Below are positions 45,168 through 56,478 of a stretch of 64,000 nt of DNA, piece after piece. Made by a program: the position numbers and the translations under genes. The DNA lies in NCBI RefSeq assembly GCF_900088415.1, contig NZ_FLLQ01000001.1, positions 1,302,001 through 1,366,000 on the forward strand. The letters are read 5' to 3'. How positions within the stretch are numbered: the first letter of the stretch is position 1; each line of letters begins with the position of its first letter. Source of the DNA: Vibrio mediterranei. Lineage in GTDB: Bacteria; Pseudomonadota; Gammaproteobacteria; Enterobacterales; Vibrionaceae. The notes under the pieces are model-generated. The model worked only from the letters and a program-made list of their open reading frames with translations, made no database searches and was not told where the DNA came from.

Positions 45168-46748
45168 TTATTTGTAGTTGTCGATAACATTGTCGAGTGA
45201 GCGGTGTTGTTCGTGATAGTAACGCCCGGTTTTCAGTACACTTGGTCCGCGGCGGGAGAATTTCACCATCAAATACATTTCAGCGATAAGAAACAGGGTA
45301 TAGAGCACGTAAACGGCTCCTAGCGAAATCCAAATATCACTGGCAGCCAAGTTTGATGTGGCCATACTGACAGGCAGAACTTCACCAATGGCCCACGGTT
45401 GTCGGCCATACTCAGCAACAAACCATCCAGCTTCACAAGCTATCCATGGTAGTGGAATCGCCCAAAGTACTGATTTAAGTAGCCATCGTTGGCTGCCGAT
45501 TTTCTGACGGCAAACTTGAATAAACGAAAAGCCAATCAGTGCGAACATCAAGACGCCACACACCACCATAATTCTGAAGCTCCAGAACAGTGGTGCGACT
45601 TGCGGAATGGTGTCTTGTGTAGCCATTTTGATTTGTTGTTCGCTGGCATCAGAGACATTGGGCGCGTATTTCTTCAGCAGAAGACCGTAACCAAGGTCAG
45701 ACTTAACGTCATTGAACTTAGCGATGTTCTCAGCGGTTTTATCACCAATTCTTAAACGCTCGAGTAAACCATAGGCGATCATTCCGTTGCGGATTCGTTG
45801 TTCGTTGATTGCCATGAGGTCCCTAATACCCAACACAGGTTTATCCAATGAGCGTGTTGCGATAATGCCCATTAGATAAGGGATCTTAAGCGCATAATCG
45901 GTTTCCATGGTTTCTTGATTGGGAAGTCCGAAGACGGTAAATGAAGCTGGTGCTGCTTCGGTGTGCCACTCCGCTTCAATCGCTGCGAGCTTAACCTTTT
46001 GAACATCGCCAAGTTCATAGCCAGATTCATCGCCGAGTATAAGTGTGGAAAAGATGGCAGCCATGCCGAACGAACAGGCGATAGCAAATGAACGTTTTGC
46101 AAATGCCACGTCCCGATTTTTCAGCAAGTAGTAAGCGCTGATACCCATGATAAATAGTGCACCAGTGGTGTAACCTGCGGCGACGGTATGAACGAATTTC
46201 ACTTGTGTTACTGGGTTGAAAATCACGTCGGTGAAACTGGTCATTTCCATACGCATTGTTTCAAAATTGAACTCGGCACCGACAGGGTTTTGCATCCAGC
46301 CATTAGCCATCAAAATCCAAAGACCAGAGAAATTTGAACCCAGTGCAGTAAGCCAAGTAACTGTGAGGTGTTGACGCTTACTTAACCGATCCCAACCAAA
46401 GAAGAACATCCCGACCAATGTCGATTCAAGAAAAAAGGCGACTAGTGCTTCAATCGCAAGCGGGGCCCCAAAGATGTCACCAACGTAGTGAGAGTAATAT
46501 GACCAGTTGGTACCAAATTGAAACTCCATGGTTAAGCCTGTTGCAACCCCTACGGCAAAGTTGATTCCAAAGAGCTTGCCCCAGAACTTGGTCATATCCT
46601 TGTAAATGGTTTTGCCCGTCATCACATAGACCGATTCCATGATGGCCAGCAAGAATGATAGCCCTATAGTGAGAGGCACGAATATAAAATGATACAGCGC
46701 GGTACTAGCAAATTGCAGACGCGACAGATCAACGACATCTGTTAACAT
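45168..46748 (-). CDS. cydA: Cytochrome bd ubiquinol oxidase subunit I
   Basis: 526 residues, close to E. coli CydA (522). The haem b/d ligands are in the expected segments: an early [14 protein letters not shown] (His), a later [10 protein letters not shown], and Met in the region after the Q-loop. A long Q-loop with [12 protein letters not shown] is present, as in E. coli-type enzymes. It oxidises quinol and feeds electrons to haem d. AAGGGG is 5 nt upstream of ATG, directly against a strong hairpin. The gene is 66 bp downstream of the HvfX-like gene on the same strand, so read-through from the RiPP operon is possible. Confidence 0.95.
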   Translation of the reverse strand: MLTDVVDLSRLQFASTALYHFIFVPLTIGLSFLLAIMESVYVMTGKTIYKDMTKFWGKLFGINFAVGVATGLTMEFQFGTNWSYYSHYVGDIFGAPLAIEALVAFFLESTLVGMFFFGWDRLSKRQHLTVTWLTALGSNFSGLWILMANGWMQNPVGAEFNFETMRMEMTSFTDVIFNPVTQVKFVHTVAAGYTTGALFIMGISAYYLLKNRDVAFAKRSFAIACSFGMAAIFSTLILGDESGYELGDVQKVKLAAIEAEWHTEAAPASFTVFGLPNQETMETDYALKIPYLMGIIATRSLDKPVLGIRDLMAINEQRIRNGMIAYGLLERLRIGDKTAENIAKFNDVKSDLGYGLLLKKYAPNVSDASEQQIKMATQDTIPQVAPLFWSFRIMVVCGVLMFALIGFSFIQVCRQKIGSQRWLLKSVLWAIPLPWIACEAGWFVAEYGRQPWAIGEVLPVSMATSNLAASDIWISLGAVYVLYTLFLIAEMYLMVKFSRRGPSVLKTGRYYHEQHRSLDNVIDNYK

Positions 46749-46759
46749 AGCATCCCCTT

Positions 46760-46779
46760 CCCGCTACGAGCGTAGCGGG
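46760..46779 (-). promoter_or_regulatory. Hairpin abutting the cydA ribosome binding site
   Basis: CCCGCTACG/CGTAGCGGG forms an inverted repeat with a minimal loop, ending next to the cydA ribosome binding site AAGGGG (46754-46759). No T-run follows in the transcript direction. It could stop, process or protect a transcript coming from the upstream hvf genes, or affect cydA translation. Confidence 0.5.
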
Positions 46780-46814
46780 CAGAAATAGTAGAAAGATAGG
46801 TTTTTATTGGGTGA

Positions 46815-47414
46815 TTAAGCGTTTGCAGGCTTGTTTAGAAAGGGCTTTTTTAGCCAGTAATCGAGGCTTAGATAACGGCCACCGCCGTAGACAAAAAGCA
46901 CCATTAACATCACGAAGTAGGTGGCAGCGAATTCCATACCGTTATTGAGCATAACCGGGTCACCAAGTTCGGTAATGTAGTTGTAGCGGCCCGGAAAGTT
47001 CTCCGCCAACCAAGTGATAAAGCCGTTTAGACGAATGGTTGATTCCATACTCCCTGTCGCAATCGCATCCCAGCCATGTTTCCAATGCACCATGGCACTG
47101 GCCACACTCATCATAAAAATCATTGGAATCGCGATAATGCGAGTAAACAAGCCTAGGGCAATACAGATACACCCGACGACTTCAGTTGCAGCAGCGAGGA
47201 ACGCAAGAAGTTCTGGAAACGGGAGGTTAAGTCCACCGTCTGCTACGGGGGCGCCAAACCAGGCAACCGTGCCCGCGAATCCCAGTACTTTAGAGCGCGC
47301 TCCGACATAGATAACCGGAACCAAGAAAAGACGAATAGACAGTAGAACCAAAAAGTCGATTTTTCGGCACTTGTCGATAAGGTTGTCATACCAAGTTAAG
47401 ACTGACTTAATCAT
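46815..47414 (-). CDS. DoxX-family membrane protein of the HvfX/BufD type
   Basis: 199 residues with about four helices. It has the DoxX-type pattern (SIRLFLVPVIYVGARSKV; ATEVVGCICIALGLFTR; MIFMMSVAS). In Hvf/bufferin gene clusters such proteins accompany the MNIO maturase and are called Cu-binding RiPP maturation proteins. It starts 1 bp after the HvfC-like stop, with AGGAG, as last gene of the RiPP unit before cydA. Its biochemical job is not known. Confidence 0.82.
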   Translation of the reverse strand: MIKSVLTWYDNLIDKCRKIDFLVLLSIRLFLVPVIYVGARSKVLGFAGTVAWFGAPVADGGLNLPFPELLAFLAAATEVVGCICIALGLFTRIIAIPMIFMMSVASAMVHWKHGWDAIATGSMESTIRLNGFITWLAENFPGRYNYITELGDPVMLNNGMEFAATYFVMLMVLFVYGGGRYLSLDYWLKKPFLNKPANA

Positions 47415-47415
47415 T

Positions 47416-48123
47416 TTATTCTCCTAGGGTGTTGATGTTTAACAGCCCGAGATGGGTGAAATGTTGTAGCCAAAGACGTACATCGAAATCGGCGAGTTGA
47501 GCTTCAGTTTGTTGTTGGAATGTCTGTAAGCTCGAACAATATGAGGGTTGAAGGGTCTGAATCAGTGCCACATCGATGGGCCGAAGTTTTTGTGAGACAA
47601 CATGGTGTTGAGCGTTTCGAAATACCGCGTAGTAGTTTGGTGGAGTGCTATCGGTTATTTGTATTGAGTGACTAGACACCTCAAAAGGCAATTCCACTAA
47701 GTGCAGAGTGGGATTGCAGCTCAAGGTGTATTGCTCAGGGTTCTGATACACAATGTCACTGCAAGACTCGATATTGATTCGAGTTTGGTCAATTTCTGCG
47801 CTGAAGGCGATCCACTCGTATTCAAGTACCATAAGGTCAAGTTGGTTGACCCAAGTACCATGCTGAATGAACTGCACGAACTCTGTCGCGATGTGATGAA
47901 ACTCAGGTTCCATTGCACAATGCTGCAACAGAAAGTCTTCCACTAACTGAACCAAAGCTTGATGACCGACTCGCTCAACGAAAAAAGGAAAGGTGTTGTT
48001 TACGACACCAAAAACGTTGTCGCGAATAAACTCACCGTATTGGCATCCTTCAATACGACCTAATCGTATCTTCTGCGCAAGTGCTTCAGTTTGCTGGAGC
48101 ATCAATCCTGGAGGGCTAAGCAT
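47416..48123 (-). CDS. HvfC/BufC-like MNIO partner protein (DUF2063)
   Basis: 236 residues from ATG 48123, overlapping the maturase by 8 bp. The N-terminal third has the DUF2063 pattern (GEFIRDNVFGVVNNTFPFFVE; LVEDFLLQH; HHIATEFVQFIQ) that, in related systems, binds the precursor peptide and brings it to the MNIO enzyme. The C-terminal part is less conserved. An upstream in-frame start at 48180 would lie inside the maturase gene and is rejected. The role as peptide-recognition partner is by family knowledge. Confidence 0.82.
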   Translation of the reverse strand: MLSPPGLMLQQTEALAQKIRLGRIEGCQYGEFIRDNVFGVVNNTFPFFVERVGHQALVQLVEDFLLQHCAMEPEFHHIATEFVQFIQHGTWVNQLDLMVLEYEWIAFSAEIDQTRINIESCSDIVYQNPEQYTLSCNPTLHLVELPFEVSSHSIQITDSTPPNYYAVFRNAQHHVVSQKLRPIDVALIQTLQPSYCSSLQTFQQQTEAQLADFDVRLWLQHFTHLGLLNINTLGE

Positions 48124-48982
48124 AGAGGACCCCACTTTCAGACAGCTGGACTTGTCGTTCAGCAGCTTTGACAACTGCATGGATGTCTCGTAGCTCTTCA
48201 GTAAGGACGACCAGTGGTGGTACGTTGTGGTCTCTCTCTAACAGTAGTGGTTTGTTGCCGTGGAGGTTAAACACATAATGAGCCAATTCAATTACTGAGT
48301 CAGAGACGGGTTTGCCATGAGTATCGAGTAATGACTGATCGCTCTGCTGCAGATGTCCTGCAATGTGGTAATAGCCAATCGCGTCGCTCGGCAGGCTTTG
48401 CAGCATCTCATAAGCATCAAAACCGTAGTTGATGCTGTTGACGTAGACATTATTGATATCCAGCAGCATCTGACAGCCAGATTTCTCGATAAGCTCTGAA
48501 AAGAACTCGCCTTCAGGAATGTCGTTGTCATAATTGTGATAAAACGAGATGTTTTCGAGCACCAAAGGCCTAGCGACCACGTCTTGCACGCGTTGGATTC
48601 GAGAGGCTAGATAGTCGATATTCTCTCTGCTTCTTGGGATCGGTAGCAGGTCATAAAGATAGCCCTGACTGTCCCGAGAAAAACTCAAATGGTCACTGTA
48701 AATCTCGATATCAAACTCATTAAGAAAACGGGCGACATCTTTCAGGTAGCTTTCGTTTAACGGCACGCAATCACCAATGGATAGACTAAGACCGTGAGCA
48801 ACCAAGGGGTATTTGTCAGCGATTTGCTCCAAACGCTCCCGTTTTGCGCCACCAAGATTCATCCAGTTTTCAGGTGCGAGCTCGAGAAAGTCGATATCGG
48901 GATGCTTAGGCATGTCACTCAGCATATCCACATGCTCCATACGCAGACCCAATCCCTTGCTGGTGTTGGTTATTGTCCGCAT
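48116..48982 (-). CDS. MNIO maturase, HvfB/BufB-like (DUF692)
   Basis: 288 residues of TIM-barrel type. Metal-binding residues of the multinuclear non-haem iron oxidase family are visible in order: HGLSLSIG, SDHLSF, ENISFYH, LLDINNVYVN, YYHIAGH, DTHGKPV and LLERDHN. MbnB, TglH and HvfB are relatives; they oxidatively rearrange Cys residues of a peptide into heterocycles using Fe and oxygen. It overlaps the precursor gene by 13 bp and the HvfC gene by 8 bp, so all three are coupled. The likely substrate is the Cys in the GKC motifs of the adjacent precursor. Confidence 0.9.
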   Translation of the reverse strand: MRTITNTSKGLGLRMEHVDMLSDMPKHPDIDFLELAPENWMNLGGAKRERLEQIADKYPLVAHGLSLSIGDCVPLNESYLKDVARFLNEFDIEIYSDHLSFSRDSQGYLYDLLPIPRSRENIDYLASRIQRVQDVVARPLVLENISFYHNYDNDIPEGEFFSELIEKSGCQMLLDINNVYVNSINYGFDAYEMLQSLPSDAIGYYHIAGHLQQSDQSLLDTHGKPVSDSVIELAHYVFNLHGNKPLLLERDHNVPPLVVLTEELRDIHAVVKAAERQVQLSESGVLYA

Positions 48983-49284
48983 ACTCCACCTGTCACCTTA
49001 CTGTTTGCTGATGTCACTGCGTCAGCAGGCGCATTGATACCTTGACCAGAGAGGCCGCACTTCCCGTCACGCGCGCGCACTAACTTATCTTGTGGATCGC
49101 TATCGAGCTCTTGTTTTTCAAAGCGTTTTTCGGTTCCACATTTACCTGCGGCACATTTACCGCCATGCTGTTCTGTTGGCTGAGCGGTAACAGGAGCTTC
49201 AGCAGATTCACTGATGGCAGCGAGTGCCGCGTTCATTGATACCAGTGAGCTGAGTGCGATTGATATAGCCATTTTATTGTTCAT
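48970..49284 (-). CDS. HvfA-like Cys-rich RiPP precursor
   Basis: 104 residues from ATG 49284 (AAGGAG upstream). A signal peptide (~1-22, ending NAALA) is followed by a mature part with four Cys: 44 and 49 in GGKCAAGKCG, 76 in DGKCG, and 102 in GGVCGQ. The repeated GKC motif is that of HvfA-type precursors, whose Cys become oxazolone/thioamide or thiooxazole groups that bind copper. It starts inside the end of the MBL gene (11-bp overlap) and ends inside the maturase gene, consistent with coupled synthesis. Product and metal are inferred from family. Confidence 0.82.
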   Translation of the reverse strand: MNNKMAISIALSSLVSMNAALAAISESAEAPVTAQPTEQHGGKCAAGKCGTEKRFEKQELDSDPQDKLVRARDGKCGLSGQGINAPADAVTSANSKVTGGVCGQ

Positions 49285-50236
49285 TTGAAGTCTCCTTGAA
49301 AGACGCCATTGGGAAGCTCGACAGATCACGAGCAGAGAATATTTTTCCTTTGTAGTACTTTTTCACGATCTCCACTGACTGTGCTTTACGCTTTAGGCCT
49401 AGCCCCATCCAGTGATTTAAAATCAGTAGCTTAGGATTAATTTCAGCGGCAATTTCCCCCACGGTCGAAGGTTTCGCATGCATAAACGATGAGATAGCAT
49501 CGGCTTCTTCGTGAATGGCCATAGGCATTACTAGAATGTCAGCGCCTTTGGCAAAAGGAATGAAGGCGGGATTACTGCCATTTTGGTCTGCAGAAATAAC
49601 AATGACGCCGTCCTCACTCTCAATTCGGTATGCCAAAGTGGGTACATCGCCATGAGGGATGCCGAGTGCATAAACAGTAAGCCCATCTAATTCGTAGATT
49701 TTTTGTGGTGTGGTTTTTTGATAAGAAACATCGGTGAGGGTGATAGGGAACAAGCCATCTGAGCCATCATAAAGTCCATTAAGGTAAGCGTAAGCTCCGT
49801 GTTCCTGATTGAACATCGCATCCATATAGCCTGTTAAACTCGGGAATGCAGAACCAGCTTCTGGACCGGTGATATCTAGTGCGTCTTCACGTTCGAAAAA
49901 GTAAGCGCCTTTAAGCAGGGCTGGAAGATCGGCAACGTGATCGGTGTGGAAGTGAGTGATGGCTAAAAGATCGAGGTCTTCGAGTTTGCCTCCTGCTTGG
50001 CCAAATCGTAGGTAGTTACCACCACCCGCGTCAATCATGATTCTTGATTTGCCTTTCCACCAAATCAATTCTCCCGATGAGGCGCGCATATCATCAGAGA
50101 TGGGACCTCCAGAACCAAGGATTTGTAGGGTAAAGTCTTTATCTAGGGGTTCGAGATTGATTGCAAAAGATTGTGTCGCCCCAAGTGAGCAACTTAGCGC
50201 GACTGCCAGCGCTTTTATCGGCCATTTCATAACCAT
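49274..50236 (-). CDS. Periplasmic metallo-beta-lactamase-fold hydrolase
   Basis: 320 residues (318 if ATG 50230 is used; AGGAA suits either). A signal peptide (~1-25, ending TQSFA) indicates export. The zinc motif is His95-x-His97-x-Asp99-His100 in THFHTDH, with later ligands in IPHGDVP, SADQNG and LNHWMG, an RNase Z/lactonase-like pattern. It is first in the unit that continues into the RiPP precursor by an 11-bp overlap. MBL proteins are not a recognised standard part of Hvf/bufferin operons, so it may process the peptide or handle its ligand; function unknown. Confidence 0.82.
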   Translation of the reverse strand: MVMKWPIKALAVALSCSLGATQSFAINLEPLDKDFTLQILGSGGPISDDMRASSGELIWWKGKSRIMIDAGGGNYLRFGQAGGKLEDLDLLAITHFHTDHVADLPALLKGAYFFEREDALDITGPEAGSAFPSLTGYMDAMFNQEHGAYAYLNGLYDGSDGLFPITLTDVSYQKTTPQKIYELDGLTVYALGIPHGDVPTLAYRIESEDGVIVISADQNGSNPAFIPFAKGADILVMPMAIHEEADAISSFMHAKPSTVGEIAAEINPKLLILNHWMGLGLKRKAQSVEIVKKYYKGKIFSARDLSSFPMASFKETSNEQ

Positions 50237-50540
50237 TTCCTATCGTTTTTGTCATCGACTACTTTTGGTCAAAGCGTGAAAGTGCAGACAGGGAATCATC
50301 AAGTTTGTTGATCTCTGTCAAAACACGCCGATACGATAAGGAAAAAATAAGGTTAAGTATGTATGAATATATTTAATGTTGCGTTTAGTTAATATGAACA
50401 TTTGATAATGAAGTCATACTAACGGACAAATGAGCTAGTTAATTAATTCGCCAAGACTAATGCAAGGTTTCATTATTCATAAACATACCTATGGAAGCAT
50501 AAATAATCTGAAAATGCGGTTAACGCATACTTTCAAATAC
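50237..50540. other. AT-rich region upstream of the MBL-RiPP operon
   Basis: No gene seen. The operon promoter on the minus strand should be here. TTGACA at 50321-50316 is a perfect -35 box with a poor TGATTC at 17-bp distance; I rate it as a weak candidate only. No copper-regulator palindrome was recognised. Confidence 0.35.
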
Positions 50541-50568
50541 AAAAAAGGGCACTCCGGTAGGAATGCCC
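50541..50568 (-). terminator. Intrinsic terminator of the aga/kba operon
   Basis: Read on the minus strand: GGGCATTC/GAGTGCCC (one G-T pair) with a 6-nt loop followed by six T, 57 bp past the kbaY stop codon. Confidence 0.85.
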
Positions 50569-50624
50569 GAACACCTAATATAGGGGGCAGGTGTTGTTAA
50601 ATTTTGGTTTGTGAATAGATAGGG

Positions 50625-52652
<2,028 letters not shown>

Positions 52653-52663
<11 letters not shown>

Positions 52664-53093
52664 TTTCTTCAACCATCACCGAGTTATCATTTTTCGTGGT
52701 CATTTCTGCCGCAAGAGAGGTTACTCCTCGACGACCACACTCAATGGCTTGGTCGGGAAATTCTGCTAATGCCAATCCGTCGCGCTCAAGAAGCATTTCT
52801 GCAGCCATTTGCATATTTGTACCAGTAATAACTTGAATGTCTGAGCGTTCCTGACTGATTAGAGAAGCGGTTCTAAACGGTGTGCCACCCAATAAATCGG
52901 TAAGGAACACTATTCCTTCATTGGAGTCCAATTCTTTAATTTTCTGGCGCATTTCCTGTTCCAGCAAAGGGGTCGTGGACTCTTCTGGAAAATCAATAAA
53001 ACCGAATTGAGGTTGTTCTCCGATAACTTGTGTGATCGCTTCGGCAATACCAGAAGCGAACCCACCATGACCCGATAAAATTACAGCAATCAT
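52653..53093 (-). CDS. agaF: PTS mannose-family IIA (AgaF type)
   Basis: 146 residues. His9 in VILSGHGGFASGI is the HPr-phosphorylated residue. The DLLGGTPFRTA segment is also characteristic of the family. It passes phosphate to the AgaV-type IIB. AAGGAAG precedes its start. It is downstream of the IID gene, as in E. coli aga clusters. Confidence 0.93.
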
Positions 53094-53155
53094 ATGTCTT
53101 CCTTTTTGGGGCTAAAAAATTAGCCCCATATGTTATTTATCGATTGATAAGCGGC

Positions 53156-54040
53156 TTACAGGAATCCCATAAAGCGACCAACAACACCCAGTGTTACCGT
53201 GATACCAATAAGTTTTAGTGGGCTCCATCCACGTTTTACCAAGGCGTACATCGCTAAGGTGTAGACAAGCGGAAGGAATGCTGGCATCAATTTGTCAATC
53301 ACATCGGCCTGAAGTTTGACCACTGCATCACCTGCATTGATTTCTGCAGTCGTGGATAGTCGGACGTAGGTAGCAACTAGTGCTCCAATTACCGTCATAC
53401 CAACCATGGAAGCAGCGTGTCCTACTTTTTTGGTATTCGCTTTGATTACTGGTATCGCAGCAACACCCATACGGTAGGCATAATGTGCAAGTCCAAATCT
53501 CAAGCCAAAATGCACGGCATTGAACAAAACAATAAAGAACACTGCGCCCATGATTGAACCTTGGAGAGCAAGGTCTGCACCTATACCACCACATATGGGT
53601 AGTAACGTTAGCCAGAACATAGCGTCACCGATTCCCCCCATCGGCGCACCAACGGCTATTTTGGTACTTTGAATACTATTAATGTTCTGTTTTGAACGCT
53701 CCATTGCCAAAACAATACCCATAACAAAAGTCACCAAGAATGGGTGTGTATTAAAGAAACCCATATGGCCCTGCATCGCTTTTGAAAGGTCAGCTTTATT
53801 AGTGTGGATTTTTTTAAGAGCTGGCAATAGGCCGTACAACCAACCCGATGCCTGCATACGTTCATAGTTGAATGACGCTTGTAGCAATAATGAACGCCAG
53901 GCCATCTTATTGATGTCGGCTTTGGTTAACTCAATACCAATTTCTTTATTTTCATACTCGTCATCGGAGATACCAGGAGCGGGCTGAACTGCTGGATCCG
54001 TTACCTTAAGGTTTAGTTCGTTGCTTACGTTAGATTCCAT
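53156..54040 (-). CDS. agaE: PTS mannose-family IID (AgaE type)
   Basis: 294 residues from ATG 54040 (AAGGA upstream; an in-frame TTG lies at 54046). The central part GAPMGGIGDAMFWLTLLPICGG is the IID signature. With IIC it forms the membrane transporter for N-acetylgalactosamine/galactosamine. It overlaps the IIC gene by 11 bp. Confidence 0.93.
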   Translation of the reverse strand: MESNVSNELNLKVTDPAVQPAPGISDDEYENKEIGIELTKADINKMAWRSLLLQASFNYERMQASGWLYGLLPALKKIHTNKADLSKAMQGHMGFFNTHPFLVTFVMGIVLAMERSKQNINSIQSTKIAVGAPMGGIGDAMFWLTLLPICGGIGADLALQGSIMGAVFFIVLFNAVHFGLRFGLAHYAYRMGVAAIPVIKANTKKVGHAASMVGMTVIGALVATYVRLSTTAEINAGDAVVKLQADVIDKLMPAFLPLVYTLAMYALVKRGWSPLKLIGITVTLGVVGRFMGFL

Positions 54041-54812
54041 CTTCAAAGTCCTTAGTTGAGCCTGCTGTTGCTACAGGAGTGGGTTCCGATTTACGCATGA
54101 AGTCGATAATTGCCATTGCTGTCGCAGCCGCTGCAATAGCTAAGATAGGTAGTTGCAGCCAAGCTGCGGCGACAAAACCAAGAATGAAATAAGGGATGTA
54201 GGCATTCTTCATCATGATTTTCATCAGTACTGCGAAGCCGATAGCTGGCATGATGCCACCTGCTACACCAAGGCCATCGATCAAGTCTTTTGGAAGAACC
54301 TCTACTATCTTTCCAGCGTGCTCTGCACCTAAGAAAACTGGTAAAAAAGCGCAGAGAAAATAGAATGTACCTAGTACGCCCAACGCCATGTAGTTAACGC
54401 GTTCGATACCATCGGTATCTGCCGATTGTGCGTATTCATCACATTTCGACATAACAGCAGACATTGCGGAGAACAATAAAGTGATCCCCATCTGGACGGC
54501 GACCGCAAACGGCACGGCAACACCCACCGCAACGTTAGGCTCTACTTTTGTTGTAATAGCGAAGGCTGTGCCTACAATTGTCCCGATAATGACATTGGGT
54601 GGCTGAGCCCCTGCAAGCGGTGCCAAGCCCATCCAAATAAGCTCTAACGTACCGCCGACTAAAATACCGGTTTGTAAGTCGCCTAGTATTAAGCCAACGA
54701 GTGGGCCTAACACTACTGGTCGGTGAAAGTGGGTCAGACCGTTAAACAAATCTAGGCCTGCAAAAAAGGCAAGGATGCCGAGCATCAAGGCCTGTAAGAG
54801 TCCTATTTCCAT
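54030..54812 (-). CDS. agaW: PTS mannose-family IIC (AgaW type)
   Basis: 260 residues with about seven helices. The family motif GGTLELIWMGLAPLAGAQPPN is present near residue 55. It is the sugar-binding membrane subunit partnered with the downstream IID. It lies 18 bp after the IIB gene. Confidence 0.93.
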   Translation of the reverse strand: MEIGLLQALMLGILAFFAGLDLFNGLTHFHRPVVLGPLVGLILGDLQTGILVGGTLELIWMGLAPLAGAQPPNVIIGTIVGTAFAITTKVEPNVAVGVAVPFAVAVQMGITLLFSAMSAVMSKCDEYAQSADTDGIERVNYMALGVLGTFYFLCAFLPVFLGAEHAGKIVEVLPKDLIDGLGVAGGIMPAIGFAVLMKIMMKNAYIPYFILGFVAAAWLQLPILAIAAAATAMAIIDFMRKSEPTPVATAGSTKDFEDGI

Positions 54813-54830
54813 AATTGATTTCCTTATTAA

Positions 54831-55304
54831 TTAGATAAGAGTAAAGAGGTCAGTTGCGCTTTCAGTCGGCACACCTTGTATGGTGCACGTGACTCCTAAC
54901 GCTTTTAGTTTTGTAAATTCCGCAACATCGTCCTCTCCAACAGACACAGTTTTGGCAATCTGTTTCTTGCCTTCGACATAGTGCATGTTGCCGACGTTGA
55001 TGTTACTTATAGGCACACCACCTTCGACCAACATACGAAAGTCTGCGGGAGTGCGGCACACCAATAGAATTTTTTGTCTGTCAGAGGCTTTATGGATGGT
55101 GTCTATCGTTTTTTGCACAGTCCAAAAGCGAATCGCAATACCGTCAGCGAGAACCATTTCCATAAGACTCTGCTGTATGTTGTCCTCAGCAACTTCGTCG
55201 TTAACAACAACGACGATATTTGCGTCTGCAAAACCTACCCATTGAACGCCTACTTGGCCATGTACAAGACGTTCGTCAATTCGACTAAGTACGATATTTG
55301 GCAT
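54831..55304 (-). CDS. agaV: PTS mannose-family IIB (AgaV type)
   Basis: 157 residues. His15 in RIDERLVHGQVGVQW is the phosphorylated residue that donates phosphate to the sugar. It follows agaS by 16 bp with AAGGAA upstream. Specificity for galactosamine compounds is inferred from the operon rather than from this protein. Confidence 0.93.
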   Translation of the reverse strand: MPNIVLSRIDERLVHGQVGVQWVGFADANIVVVVNDEVAEDNIQQSLMEMVLADGIAIRFWTVQKTIDTIHKASDRQKILLVCRTPADFRMLVEGGVPISNINVGNMHYVEGKKQIAKTVSVGEDDVAEFTKLKALGVTCTIQGVPTESATDLFTLI

Positions 55305-55320
55305 AATTAATTCCTTTAAG

Positions 55321-56478
55321 TTAATTAGTTAGTTCATGGATGGTGACGCCTTGCACAACACGGTTAACTTCACCAGTTGGACACGGGTTATCTGGTCCAA
55401 GACCAAGTTTTAGGGATTTTTCAAAGGCCAACATTTGGCAGAATAAGATGTAAGGGAAGCAAAGCCATTCATCGCCAAAGCCGAGGTGTCCTAGTTCGAA
55501 AACATGGTCTGCGCTTAATGCTTGTTCGCTAATAGCGATATGTGCCATTGCTTGCTGGTCCCGGCGAATTTCGTCGAAGAGATCTAAGTCATAGCGACGG
55601 GTATAGGGATCGCTGGAGATGAGTTGAATGACAACCGCTTTGTCATTAATGGTAAATTTCGGCCCGTGACGGAAGCCAAGTGAGGAGTCAAAGCAAGTCA
55701 TTATGTTACCTGCACTTAACTCGAGAGATTTTAAAGACGCCTCTCTTGCGAGCCCTGAAAAACCGCCACTTCCAAGAACAATTAATCTTTCATATGGTTG
55801 TTCTGCAAGGGTTTTGACAGCAGATTGCCACTGTTGCAATTTGTTTTCACATAACGACGCGGTAGCCTCAATTTGTGCCTTCCATTCTTGCTGTTTTTGA
55901 TGCCCGAATAACGTTAGAGTCGACATCAACATACAGGTGAAACTGGATGTCATCGCAAAACTGTTATCATTTGACCCTTCAGGCATTAGCATGCAGTACG
56001 CGTTATTCGCGTTGCTTGCATACTGTGCCAGTGCGCCATTTGCGTTGCAGGTTAAAAACAAGTGATGACAATTGGGGACGATCTGATCGACCAAAGCGAC
56101 GGCGGCGACGCTCTCTGGGCTATTGCCTGAACGGGCATATGACACCAATAAAGTAGGCCGAGTTTTATCAAGGTATTGTTCTGGGTTTGATACAAGATCC
56201 GTTGTTGGGATGGATTCAACCCGGCAACGCAAACCGGAGAGAAGGAAAGGCATGGCAGCATCTCCAACAAATGCCGATGTGCCAGCGCCAGCTAAAATAA
56301 TACGCAGTTCTGGTAACTCTAGTAGTGGAGAAAGAAACGCACTGACAGAGTTGTATTGCTTTTCTAAGCTATCAGCTAGATTGCGCCATAGTCTGGGTTG
56401 ATGACTAATTTCAGTGGCAGTATGAATGCCATTGTGTTGCTCTAGCCATTGTTCGTCATAGCCTAATAAAACGCTCAT
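55321..56478 (-). CDS. agaS: AgaS-like galactosamine-6-phosphate deaminase/isomerase (SIS)
   Basis: 385 residues with two SIS domains. The first has LAGAGTSAFVGDA and VSYARSGNSPESVAA; the second has LGSGGFSGLAREASLKSLEL. AgaS converts galactosamine 6-phosphate to tagatose 6-phosphate plus ammonia. Here it lies between kbaZ and the PTS genes, whereas in E. coli it is after agaA. Its ATG shares a base with the kbaZ stop codon. No agaI-type gene is in the cluster, in line with AgaS being the real deaminase. Confidence 0.9.
   Translation of the reverse strand: MSVLLGYDEQWLEQHNGIHTATEISHQPRLWRNLADSLEKQYNSVSAFLSPLLELPELRIILAGAGTSAFVGDAAMPFLLSGLRCRVESIPTTDLVSNPEQYLDKTRPTLLVSYARSGNSPESVAAVALVDQIVPNCHHLFLTCNANGALAQYASNANNAYCMLMPEGSNDNSFAMTSSFTCMLMSTLTLFGHQKQQEWKAQIEATASLCENKLQQWQSAVKTLAEQPYERLIVLGSGGFSGLAREASLKSLELSAGNIMTCFDSSLGFRHGPKFTINDKAVVIQLISSDPYTRRYDLDLFDEIRRDQQAMAHIAISEQALSADHVFELGHLGFGDEWLCFPYILFCQMLAFEKSLKLGLGPDNPCPTGEVNRVVQGVTIHELTN

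Noticed and set aside
48124..48180. Upstream start for the HvfC-like protein at 48180
   Set aside because: It lies well inside the maturase gene; ATG 48123 gives an 8-bp overlap and the expected family N-terminus.
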